A DNA stretch of 5,318 nt from an uncultured Oscillibacter sp. GTDB taxonomy: Bacteria > Bacillota_A > Clostridia > Oscillospirales > Oscillospiraceae. The DNA lies in the NCBI GenBank assembly GCA_948902155.1, contig CAQVQZ010000148.1, positions 1-5,318 on the forward strand, written 5' to 3'. The notes below the pieces were generated by a model, which saw only the letters and a list, made by a program, of their open reading frames with translations, was not told where the DNA came from and searched no databases. Numbering within the stretch: the first letter of the stretch is position 1; every line of letters starts with the position of its first letter. Positions 1-5,318 of this stretch are shown piece by piece. The translations under genes and the position numbers were made by a program.

Positions 1-805
1 AGCCCTTGAAGGGGCAGCCCTCCGCCCGCATGGCGGCCAGGGTGGGGAGGAAGATTTTCTCCATGCACTCCGCCGCGGCCTCGGGGGTGTAGCAGGGGTT
101 GGGGGCGATGGTGCCCATGCCGCCGGTGTTCAATCCGGTGTCGCCGTCCCCGGCCCGCTTGTGGTCCATGGAGGAAACCATGGGAGCGATGGCCGTGCCG
201 TCGGTGAAGGCCAGGACGCTGACCTCGGGGCCGGTGAGAAATTCCTCAATGACGATCTCGTTGCCGGAGTCGCCGAAGGCTTTATCCTCCATGATGGTCT
301 TCACGGCGGCTTCCGCCTCCGGGAGGTTCTGGGGAATCAGCACGCCCTTGCCCAGGGCCAGGCCGTCGGCCTTGATGACGGTGGGGAAGGAGGCGGTTTC
401 CCGCAGGTAGGCCAGGGCCTTGGCGGGGTCGTTGAAGACCTCGTACCGGGCGGTGGGGATGCCGTATTTCTTCATCAGGTTCTTGGAAAAGACCTTGCTG
501 GCCTCGATGCGGGCGGCTTTGGCGTCGGGTCCGAAGCAGGGGACGCCCGCCTCGTGGAGCCGGTCCACGCAGCCCAGGGCCAGGGGGTCGTCGGGGGCGA
601 CGACGGCGAAGCCGATGGAGTGGGACTTGGCGAAGGCTACGATTTTTTCGATGTCTTTGGCCCCAATTTCGGGGACGCAGACGGCGTCTTGGGCGATGCC
701 GCCGTTTCCTGGCAGAGCGTAGATTGTTTTTGCAGAAGGATTTTCTTTTAACTTCTTAATGATGGCGTGCTCCCGTCCGCCACCGCCGACTACAAGAAGA
801 TTCAT
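1..805 (-). CDS. purD: Phosphoribosylamine--glycine ligase (GAR synthetase), 3' end cut by window
   Basis: PurD joins 5-phosphoribosylamine and glycine using ATP to give GAR, step 2 of de novo purine synthesis, in the cytosol. My translation from ATG 805 runs open to the window edge, giving 268 residues of a family usually about 420 long. It begins MNLLVVGGGGREHAI, the family's N-terminal nucleotide-fold signature. Next come the ATP-grasp parts: FSKNLMKKYGIPTA near residue 110, PTVIKADGLALGKGV near 145, EEFLTGPEVSV near 190, and the signature DHKRAGDGDTG followed by NTGGMG near 220. It stops after PFKG, just before the usual LYxGLM block. No frameshift was found. The start is supported by GAAAGG at 814-819, 8 nt upstream. 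It lies 29 nt after the Imm1-like gene, the widest gap in the window, but no terminator or promoter is evident there. The first 90 or so bases are visibly more A+T-rich than the rest. The identity is secure. Confidence 0.97.
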   Translation of the reverse strand, partial: MNLLVVGGGGREHAIIKKLKENPSAKTIYALPGNGGIAQDAVCVPEIGAKDIEKIVAFAKSHSIGFAVVAPDDPLALGCVDRLHEAGVPCFGPDAKAARIEASKVFSKNLMKKYGIPTARYEVFNDPAKALAYLRETASFPTVIKADGLALGKGVLIPQNLPEAEAAVKTIMEDKAFGDSGNEIVIEEFLTGPEVSVLAFTDGTAIAPMVSSMDHKRAGDGDTGLNTGGMGTIAPNPCYTPEAAAECMEKIFLPTLAAMRAEGCPFKG

Positions 806-834
806 AAATTCAACCTTTCTATCTCAATACAGCG

Positions 835-1203
835 TTACAGCTCTTCCCAATCGATGCAGTCCGGAATTTCCTGGGACTGGAAGAACATCAGAGCGCATTT
901 CATGGCGTCGGCGGCGGGAATTACCTGATAAGCGGCAATTTCATACTGTCCGCCGCAAAAATCAATAGTACCCTCCGCGTCCTCCTCCCCGAAGGAAGCG
1001 GCCATATCCCCGCCCTCTTCGGCAAAGTAATTTACAACGGCCTGCTCCCCCTTGACCAGAATGGAGAGGCAGGGAAATCCGCCCTCCTCCGCGGCGCACC
1101 AGATTTCATTGTCTTCTTCGGAGGTGAAGCAGGTTTTCAGATGGGCTTCGTATTCCTCCGGGAAGGGGCAGAGACAGGAGCCGGATTTACTGCTGACATT
1201 CAT
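835..1203 (-). CDS. Imm1-like immunity-type protein, 122 aa
   Basis: This small acidic protein has no signal peptide or membrane segment and is probably cytosolic. The pattern resembles the Imm1 family of polymorphic-toxin immunity proteins: GGFPCLSILVKGEQAVVNYF (residues 41-60), then a glycine and phenylalanine strand around 78-82 (GTIDF), YQVIPAADAMKCALMFF at 92-108, and a C-terminal PDCIDWEEL. The family layout is a P-x-L-x-I-x-V strand, an A-V-x-x-Y-F strand, V-P-x-x-x-A before a helix, and a terminal I-x-W. This is recognition from memory, not a search. An in-frame ATG lies at 1248, but ATG 1203 is preferred: it has AAGGAGG 6 nt upstream, and the longer form would run into the AICAR transformylase gene. 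It sits 11 nt after that gene and 29 nt before purD. Base composition looks richer in A+T than in the purine genes, which may hint at acquisition. No cognate toxin is visible. A direct role in purine synthesis is not suggested by anything in the sequence. Confidence 0.85.
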   Translation of the reverse strand: MNVSSKSGSCLCPFPEEYEAHLKTCFTSEEDNEIWCAAEEGGFPCLSILVKGEQAVVNYFAEEGGDMAASFGEEDAEGTIDFCGGQYEIAAYQVIPAADAMKCALMFFQSQEIPDCIDWEEL

Positions 1204-1209
1204 GAGGAG

Positions 1210-1216
1210 CCTCCTT
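1210..1216 (-). promoter_or_regulatory. Ribosome binding site of the Imm1-like gene
   Basis: AAGGAGG lies 6 nt before ATG 1203 and overlaps the TAA stop of the AICAR transformylase gene (1215-1217). It fixes the start at 1203 rather than 1248. The spacer is CTCCTC, nearly the complement of the site itself, so the motif forms an almost perfect short inverted repeat, too tight to make an obvious hairpin. Confidence 0.8.
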
Positions 1217-2393
1217 AATGATGGAACAATCTCATTCCTGTGAAGCACATAGTCATGCCGTATTTGTCGGCGGTCTCAATCACATTGTCGTCCCGGATGC
1301 TGCCGCCGGGCTGGACGATGTACTGTACGCCGCTCTTCCGGGCGCGCTCTACGTTGTCGCCGAAGGGGAAGAACGCGTCCGAGCCGCAGGTCACGCCGGA
1401 GAGCTTCGCAATCCAGTTCTTTTTCTCCTCCGCCGTCAGGGGGGCGGGGCGCTCTTTGAAGACCCGCTGCCATGCGCCGTCGGCCAGCACGTCCTCGGAC
1501 TCGTCGGAGAGGTACACGTCGATGGCGTTGTCCCGGTCCGGGCGGCGGACGTTCTCCAGGAAGGGCAGGGCCAGAACCTGGGGGTGCTGGCGCAGCCACC
1601 AGTTGTCCGCTTTCGTGCCCGCCAGGCGGGTGCAGTGGATGCGGCTCTGCTGGCCCGCGCCTACGCCGATGGCCTGGCCGTCCTTCACGTAGCAGACGGA
1701 GTTGGACTGGGTGTATTTCAGGGTGATGAGGGCCACGATCATGTCGATTTTCGCCTGCTGGGGGAGGGCTTTATTCCGGGTTACCAGGTTGGTCAGAAGG
1801 GACTCGTCGATCTTGTACTCGTTCCGGCCCTGCTGGAAGGTGACGCCGTAAACGTCTTTGTACTCCTGGGGGGCGGGGACGTACGCCGGGTCGATCTGGA
1901 CCACGTTATAGCCGCCCTTTTTCTTGGTTTTCAGGATTTCCAGGGCCTCGTCCGTGTAGCCGGGGGCGATGATGCCGTCGGAGACCTCCGCCTTGAGGTA
2001 CTGGGCCGTCGCGGCGTCGCAGACGTCGGAGAGGGCCGCCCAGTCGCCGTAGGAGCACAGGCGGTCCGCGCCCCGTGCCCGGATGTAGGCGCAGGCGATG
2101 GGGCTCAGCTCCGCGCCGGGGTCCACGAAGTAGATTTTCCGGTCCGTCTCGCTGAGGGGCAGGCCCACGGCGGCTCCGGCGGGGGAGACGTGCTTGAAGC
2201 TGGCGGCAGCGGGGAGGCCCGTGGCCTCCTTCAGTTCACGGGCCAGCTGCCAGGAGTTCAGGGCGTCCAGGAAGTTGATGTAGCCCGGCTTGCCGTTCAG
2301 GACGGTGAGGGGCAGGTCCCCGCCGTCCTTCATGAAGATGCGGGAGGGCTTTTGGTTGGGGTTGCAGCCGTATTTCAGTTCCAGCTCGTTCAT
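1215..2393 (-). CDS. Stand-alone AICAR transformylase (phosphoribosylaminoimidazolecarboxamide formyltransferase), eukaryote-like
   Basis: The enzyme transfers a formyl group from 10-formyl-THF to AICAR to give FAICAR, step 9 of purine synthesis. The 392 residues match only the transformylase half of bifunctional PurH (about 510-520 aa); the N-terminal MGS-like IMP cyclohydrolase domain is absent. The start is genuine: AAGGAG lies 8 nt upstream, and the protein begins with the domain's own opening, LKYGCNPNQ. SFKHVSPAGAA (residues 65-75) holds the catalytic Lys67-His68 pair. Other blocks are ARGADRLCSYGDW (106-118), ALSDVCD (120-126), VSDGIIAPGY (137-146), KYTQSNSVCYVKDGQAIGVG in the middle, AGQQSRIHCTRLAG just after, SDAFFPFGDNVERA, and the C-terminal MRLFHH. 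From memory these blocks match human ATIC more closely than E. coli PurH. The NPNQ motif has Asn where bifunctional enzymes have His (NPHQ). Cyclohydrolase activity must come from another gene, perhaps a PurO type. It lies 15 nt after the PD-(D/E)XK-like gene, in the same operon. The name purH is avoided because only half of PurH is present. Confidence 0.95.
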   Translation of the reverse strand: MNELELKYGCNPNQKPSRIFMKDGGDLPLTVLNGKPGYINFLDALNSWQLARELKEATGLPAAASFKHVSPAGAAVGLPLSETDRKIYFVDPGAELSPIACAYIRARGADRLCSYGDWAALSDVCDAATAQYLKAEVSDGIIAPGYTDEALEILKTKKKGGYNVVQIDPAYVPAPQEYKDVYGVTFQQGRNEYKIDESLLTNLVTRNKALPQQAKIDMIVALITLKYTQSNSVCYVKDGQAIGVGAGQQSRIHCTRLAGTKADNWWLRQHPQVLALPFLENVRRPDRDNAIDVYLSDESEDVLADGAWQRVFKERPAPLTAEEKKNWIAKLSGVTCGSDAFFPFGDNVERARKSGVQYIVQPGGSIRDDNVIETADKYGMTMCFTGMRLFHH

Positions 2394-2401
2394 AGTCCTT
2401 A

Positions 2402-2407
2402 CTCCTT
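2402..2407 (-). promoter_or_regulatory. Ribosome binding site of the AICAR transformylase gene
   Basis: AAGGAG lies 8 nt before ATG 2393, within the 15-nt gap that follows the stop of the preceding gene. It shows that the protein truly starts at the transformylase domain and is not a fragment of a longer PurH whose first half has been lost: the region upstream encodes an unrelated protein in a different frame. Confidence 0.8.
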
Positions 2408-2408
2408 T

Positions 2409-2873
2409 TTAAAGCTGTTGGATGGTCTTGTCAAAGGCGTATTCGTCCAATAGAGGAAGGTTTTTCTTGGAAAAATTCACAACGTATTCCGGTTTGCTTT
2501 TCTGACCCTGGTCATAGGGATAGTACTGGAGCAGCGGCGCCGCCCGCTCCCAGGCAGATGCGGGAATGAGAAACAGGTCCGGCAAGCGCCCGTCCTGAAA
2601 CAAGGCCAGGGCGCAGCACAGCCGGGAGTGCCTGGGGCTGAAGTGGATTTCCGGCAGGAAGACGGAACCTGTGCGGTACTGGGCGGATTTGATTTGAATC
2701 TCCCAGAGTCCCAGCGTTCCCCGGACGATCAGGTCGACGCCGTGGTCGTCTACCTCCGGCGTGTAGATGTCCATTCCCCGGGAAAGAAATTCGATCCGGA
2801 CGAAATACTCTGCGCAGGCCCCCAATTTTCCGGTGTACCGCCGCCCCAGGTCCGCCCAATCCAGGTTGGGCAT
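2409..2873 (-). CDS. PD-(D/E)XK nuclease-fold-like protein (DUF4365 / PDDEXK_5-like), 154 aa
   Basis: The function is not established. The N-terminal 65 residues show the layout of a small restriction-nuclease fold. An acidic residue, E22, lies in helix GKLGACAEYFVRIEFLSRG. D47 follows in DDHGVDLIV after a predicted strand (MDIYTPEV). LWEIQIKSAQ then has Q60 and K62, the Q-x-K form of the (D/E)-x-K motif. The G-x-x-A-E, G-V-D-L-I-V and I-Q-I-K-S combination is typical of DUF4365 and PDDEXK_5-like proteins, so DNA or RNA cleavage is plausible but unproven. The C-terminal half (residues 70-154) is not recognised. There is no signal peptide or membrane segment. An upstream ATG at 2915 would add 14 residues inside the previous gene; ATG 2873 is preferred because GGAGGG lies 5 nt upstream and the ATG follows the previous stop by one base. 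This suggests translational coupling with the DUF1266-DUF2185 gene. The 3' part looks richer in A+T than the purine genes. Confidence 0.88.
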   Translation of the reverse strand: MPNLDWADLGRRYTGKLGACAEYFVRIEFLSRGMDIYTPEVDDHGVDLIVRGTLGLWEIQIKSAQYRTGSVFLPEIHFSPRHSRLCCALALFQDGRLPDLFLIPASAWERAAPLLQYYPYDQGQKSKPEYVVNFSKKNLPLLDEYAFDKTIQQL

Positions 2874-2874
2874 C

Positions 2875-3984
2875 TCAGCCCTCCGGCGTGTAGGGGTGGA
2901 ATTTCCCGTCCTCACCCCTGGCGAAGGCGCTGCCGTAGGGGGATTTCAGCAGGGGGATGATCTCCGGGTCGAAATTGCAGGCGCTGTTCAGCTCGGCGAG
3001 GCTGGTGTTTTTGGGGTCGTTGATATAGTCGTCCGCCTCGTCTCCGGAGAAGAAGCGCCAACCGCTGTCCTCCGGGAAGTCCGCCTCGGGCGCTTCCCGG
3101 TAGCACCAGCCGACCTGTTTGCCGTCCACCGTCACCGCGTCCGTGATGAAGCACTGCGAGGGGCCCTTCCAGTCCGTCAGGAGCAGGCGGAACTCCGAGG
3201 GCCAGAGGCGGTACGCCTTGTCCCTGGGCGGCACGTACCAGCGGCCGCTGTCCCAGGCGGCGTCGTTGGCCAGCAGGGCCCGGACCTGGTCCATCCACAT
3301 CCGCTGGCTCTGGTGGAGCTCCTGAAGGGGGGTGCCCTGGCGGAAATCCCAATACAGCGCGCCGCAGACCAGGCTGGCGGCGTACTCCTCCCAGCTGCCG
3401 AAAATCTGGGCCTGTTCCGCCCAGCCGCCGGCCAGGGAGTCAAATTCCTCCTGGGTCAGCAGGCCGCAGGCCAGGCCCAGGCGCAGGTGGCCCATGCTCT
3501 CGCTGATGTCCCAGGCCAGATAGCCCTGGCGGCCCACCAGGGGGTAGAACTGGGCGGAGAAGTCACGGGCGGCGGCGAAGAAGCCCTCCCGCAGCAGGGG
3601 GGCGTCGTCGAAGGGGGGACGGCCCTCCCAGAAGCCCTCGAAGTCCAGATAGTTGCTGTGGCAGCGAATCTGGTCGTCGCAGAAGGTCAGGAGGCTCTGC
3701 TTGTCCGTGATGCCGTAGACCGATTTCAGGTGGTTCCGGCAAAGGGCCGCGTCCGCCTCCGTGGCGCAGCGGGGCAGGGTGGTGAAGTAGTTGGCCCCGG
3801 ACTCCCTGGGGCCGGGAACGCCGGGGACCTTCCGCAGGGCGGGAACGCCGGCCAGAAGGGCGAGGAACGCCTCCCGCCCGCAGGGCTGGCGCTTCCGCCG
3901 GGTCCGGGACAGCAGGGACTGAACGTCCCGCTCCAGGCCGGTGTGGTAGGGGTGAAAATCGTGCAGGTGGGTGGTTTCCATCAT
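2875..3984 (-). CDS. DUF1266-DUF2185 (Imm33-like) fusion protein, 369 aa
   Basis: The biochemical role is unknown. Two parts can be recognised. Residues about 80-235 look like DUF1266: ITDKQSLLTFCDD (92-104), a Leu-x-Phe-x-x-Phe-Trp block near 113-119, LAWDISESMGHLRLGLACGL (156-175), then LTQEEFDSL and SWEEYAASLVCGALYWDF (197-214), the family's typical run ending in an aromatic-rich helix. Residues about 277-356 look like DUF2185, also called Imm33: QCFITDAVTVDGKQVGWCYR (277-296), DSGWRFFSGDE (306-316), DDYINDPKN (318-326), LNSACNFDPEIIPLL (332-346) and SPYGSAF (348-354). DUF2185 is known as a predicted immunity domain in polymorphic-toxin systems. The family calls are from memory. There is no signal peptide or membrane helix. 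ATG 3984 is chosen for AAAGGA at 3995-4000; a second ATG follows directly. The gene is 7 nt after purN and 1 nt before the PD-(D/E)XK-like gene. Residues 29-60 are basic and proline-rich and may form a flexible linker. Confidence 0.88.
   Translation of the reverse strand: MMETTHLHDFHPYHTGLERDVQSLLSRTRRKRQPCGREAFLALLAGVPALRKVPGVPGPRESGANYFTTLPRCATEADAALCRNHLKSVYGITDKQSLLTFCDDQIRCHSNYLDFEGFWEGRPPFDDAPLLREGFFAAARDFSAQFYPLVGRQGYLAWDISESMGHLRLGLACGLLTQEEFDSLAGGWAEQAQIFGSWEEYAASLVCGALYWDFRQGTPLQELHQSQRMWMDQVRALLANDAAWDSGRWYVPPRDKAYRLWPSEFRLLLTDWKGPSQCFITDAVTVDGKQVGWCYREAPEADFPEDSGWRFFSGDEADDYINDPKNTSLAELNSACNFDPEIIPLLKSPYGSAFARGEDGKFHPYTPEG
2879..2884 (-). promoter_or_regulatory. Ribosome binding site of the PD-(D/E)XK-like gene
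   Basis: GGAGGG lies 5 nt before ATG 2873 and is embedded in the last Glu-Gly codons of the upstream gene, whose TGA (2875-2877) falls inside the spacer. This supports start 2873 over 2915 and implies coupled translation of the two genes. Confidence 0.75.
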
Positions 3985-3991
3985 GACGCGT

Positions 3992-4600
3992 TCATCCTTT
4001 CGTGTTGTCGGTCAGGCGCTGGGCAATCAGCTCCGCCGCCTGGGGGAGCAGAATCCATTCCGCCTGCTCCATCACCCGGCGCTGGAGGATTTCCGGCGTG
4101 TCGCCGGGGAGGATGTCCACCGCCTTTTGCAGGAGGATGCGGCCTCCGTCGGGGACCTCGTTGACCAGGTGGACCGTGGCCCCGGTGACCTTCACGCCTT
4201 TCTCCAGGGCCGCCTCGTGGACCTTCAGGCCGTACATGCCTTTGCCGCAGAAGGAGGGAATCAGGGCGGGGTGGACGTTGAGAATCCGGTCCGGCCAGCG
4301 CTTTACAAAGTCCTCGGAGAGGATGGAGAGGAAGCCCGCCAGGACGATCATGTCCGCCCGGTACTCCCTTAGCTTTTCCGTCAGCCCGGCTTCAAATTCT
4401 TCCTGGGTGCTCCCCTTCCGGGGGACGGCGAAGCCGGGAACGCCGTGATGCTTCGCCCGCTCCAGGGCGTAGGCCCCGGCGGCGCTGGAGAGGACCGCGA
4501 CGATCTCCCCGTGGGGGATTTTGCCCGCTTCCTGGGCGTTTAACAGGGCCTCCAGGTTGGTTCCGCCGCCGGAGACCAGGACGGCGATGCGCGCTTTCAT
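3992..4600 (-). CDS. purN: Phosphoribosylglycinamide formyltransferase (GAR transformylase, folate-dependent)
   Basis: PurN formylates GAR with 10-formyl-THF to give FGAR, step 3 of purine synthesis. The protein has 202 residues, within the family's usual 190-215. The N-terminus MKARIAVLVSGGGTNLEAL carries the phosphate-binding SGGGTN loop (10-15). MIVLAGFLSIL (84-94) lines the folate site. The catalytic triad is visible: Asn108 and His110 in ILNVHPALIPSF, and Asp151 in NEVPDGGRILLQ, equivalent to E. coli Asn106, His108 and Asp144. Compared with E. coli, the loop after HP is about five residues longer (SFCGKGMYGLKVH); from memory this form is common in Clostridia. ATG 4600 overlaps the purM stop as ATGA, so the start is fixed and translation is probably coupled; no strong separate ribosome binding site is seen. 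It is followed after 7 nt by the DUF1266-DUF2185 gene rather than by the next purine gene. Confidence 0.97.
   Translation of the reverse strand: MKARIAVLVSGGGTNLEALLNAQEAGKIPHGEIVAVLSSAAGAYALERAKHHGVPGFAVPRKGSTQEEFEAGLTEKLREYRADMIVLAGFLSILSEDFVKRWPDRILNVHPALIPSFCGKGMYGLKVHEAALEKGVKVTGATVHLVNEVPDGGRILLQKAVDILPGDTPEILQRRVMEQAEWILLPQAAELIAQRLTDNTKG
3995..4000 (-). promoter_or_regulatory. Ribosome binding site of the DUF1266-DUF2185 gene
   Basis: AAAGGA lies 10 nt before ATG 3984 and directly adjoins the purN stop (TGA at 3992-3994). The spacing is slightly long; the second in-frame ATG (3981) would be 13 nt away, so 3984 is preferred. Confidence 0.55.
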
Positions 4601-5318
4601 AACAGCTTCACGCTTTCGCCGCCGGAGACGACCTCTCCGATCATCCGGGGGGCCTGGCCGGCGTGCAAAAGGAAGTCCCGGGCCTTGTCCGCGTCGTTTT
4701 TATCCACCACAAGCACCATGCCGATGCCCATATTGAAGGTGTTGAACATATCCCGCTCGGGGATATCGCCAAGCCTTTGAATCATGCGGAAGATGGGGGG
4801 AGTCCGCAGGGAGGATTTGTCGATTTTGGCGCCTAGCCCCGAGGGCAGGCAGCGGGGGACGTTTTCAAAAAAGCCGCCGCCGGTGATATGGCTGATTCCG
4901 TGGACATCCACGGTTTGGAGAAGGTCCAGAACGGGCTTGACATAAATGGTGGTGGGGCAGAGCAGTTCGGCTCCCAGGGAGCAACCCAGCTCTTCCGACC
5001 ACTCGTTCAGGTCGGCGTGCTCGATGTCGAAGACCTTCCGCACCAGGGAAAACCCGTTGGAGTGGACGCCGGAGGAGGGCAGGCCGATGAGGACGTCCCC
5101 CTCCCGGACCCGGTCGGGGCCGATGATCTTGGGCTTGTCCACCACGCCCACGGCGAAGCCTGCGATGTCGTAATCGTCGGGATTCATGACGCCGGGGTGC
5201 TCGGCGGTCTCGCCGCCGATCAGGGCGCAGCCCGCCTGGACGCAGCCCTCCGCCACGCCGGAGACGATGGAGGCCACTTTTTCCGCCTCGTTCTTCCCGA
5301 TGGCGATGTAATCCAGGA
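4597..5318 (-). CDS. purM: Phosphoribosylformylglycinamidine cyclo-ligase (AIR synthetase), 5' end cut by window
   Basis: PurM closes FGAM to AIR with ATP, step 5 of purine synthesis, as a cytosolic dimer. About 239 C-terminal residues are present out of a usual 340-350; the reading frame is open at the window edge (first full codon at 5316). It opens with LDYIAIGKNEAEKVASIV, the family's FLDYxAxGK block, followed by CALIGGETAEHPGVM, the ATP-site signature; many homologues have Met in place of this His. Next come DYDIAGFAVG, GLPSSGVHSNGFSLVR, HITGGGFFENVPRCLP, the start of the AIRS C-terminal domain, and MFNTFNMGIGMVLVV. The protein ends GGESVKLL. A GTG at 5277 lies in frame but is internal (it encodes Val), not the start. 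The TGA stop overlaps the purN ATG. The identity is secure. Confidence 0.97.
   Translation of the reverse strand, partial: LDYIAIGKNEAEKVASIVSGVAEGCVQAGCALIGGETAEHPGVMNPDDYDIAGFAVGVVDKPKIIGPDRVREGDVLIGLPSSGVHSNGFSLVRKVFDIEHADLNEWSEELGCSLGAELLCPTTIYVKPVLDLLQTVDVHGISHITGGGFFENVPRCLPSGLGAKIDKSSLRTPPIFRMIQRLGDIPERDMFNTFNMGIGMVLVVDKNDADKARDFLLHAGQAPRMIGEVVSGGESVKLL

Noticed and set aside
161..751. Plus-strand open frame of 196 codons
   Set aside because: It is antisense to purD, which is clearly coding on the minus strand through this whole stretch; the translation is Gly/Val/Asp-rich.
806..834. Terminator or promoter in the 29-nt gap before purD
   Set aside because: No hairpin followed by a T-run and no -35/-10 pair could be made out; only a GAAAGG ribosome binding site is present.
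1204..1248. Upstream ATG extending the Imm1-like protein by 15 residues
   Set aside because: It would overlap the end of the transformylase gene, while ATG 1203 has an ideal AAGGAGG 6 nt upstream and the extra residues fit no family.
1215..2393. Truncated purH pseudogene
   Set aside because: The frame is intact, has its own ribosome binding site, begins at the natural domain boundary and keeps the Lys-His catalytic pair and C-terminus, so it is a full single-domain enzyme.
1218..2453. Plus-strand open frame of 411 codons
   Set aside because: It is the shadow of the AICAR transformylase gene on the opposite strand, whose minus-strand product is unmistakable; the plus translation is low-complexity and unrecognised.
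2874..2915. Upstream ATG extending the PD-(D/E)XK-like protein by 14 residues
   Set aside because: It lies inside the preceding gene; ATG 2873 directly follows that gene's stop and has GGAGGG at proper spacing.
2767..4164. Long plus-strand open frame of 465 codons
   Set aside because: It is antisense to purN and the DUF1266-DUF2185 gene, has low-complexity Gly/Ala/Val-rich translation typical of high-GC shadow frames, and matches no family.

Overview
The window is a single-strand stretch of a de novo purine biosynthesis operon, read entirely on the minus strand, so the order below runs from high to low coordinates. Both ends are cut by the window. High G+C, dense packing, AGGAGG-like ribosome binding sites and the protein types (stand-alone AICAR transformylase, Clostridia-style PurN and PurM) suggest a high-GC member of the Firmicutes/Clostridia, such as the Oscillospiraceae (Flavonifractor/Oscillibacter-like). 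The taxon is an inference from memory of these families and was not searched.

Layout in transcription order: purM (5' end missing, 5318-4597), purN (4600-3992, ATGA overlap with purM), a DUF1266-DUF2185 fusion protein (3984-2875), a small PD-(D/E)XK nuclease-like protein (2873-2409), a stand-alone AICAR transformylase (2393-1215), a small Imm1-like protein (1203-835), and purD (805 to the window edge, 3' end missing). Gene spacings are -4, 7, 1, 15, 11 and 29 nt. No promoter or terminator was recognised in any gap, so all seven genes probably share one transcript.

The four purine enzymes cover step 2 (PurD), step 3 (PurN), step 5 (PurM) and step 9 (AICAR transformylase) of the route from PRPP to IMP. 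The AICAR transformylase lacks the N-terminal IMP cyclohydrolase domain of ordinary PurH, so step 10 must be encoded elsewhere. Its sequence looks strikingly like the C-terminal half of eukaryotic ATIC.

The unusual part is three non-purine genes inserted between the enzymes without breaking the tight packing. Two carry domains known from bacterial immunity proteins (DUF2185/Imm33 and Imm1) and one looks like a restriction-nuclease-fold protein. No toxin gene is visible in the window. These three are the best candidates for something not yet described: either accessory immunity or defence genes riding on a housekeeping operon, or uncharacterised proteins that really act alongside purine synthesis.
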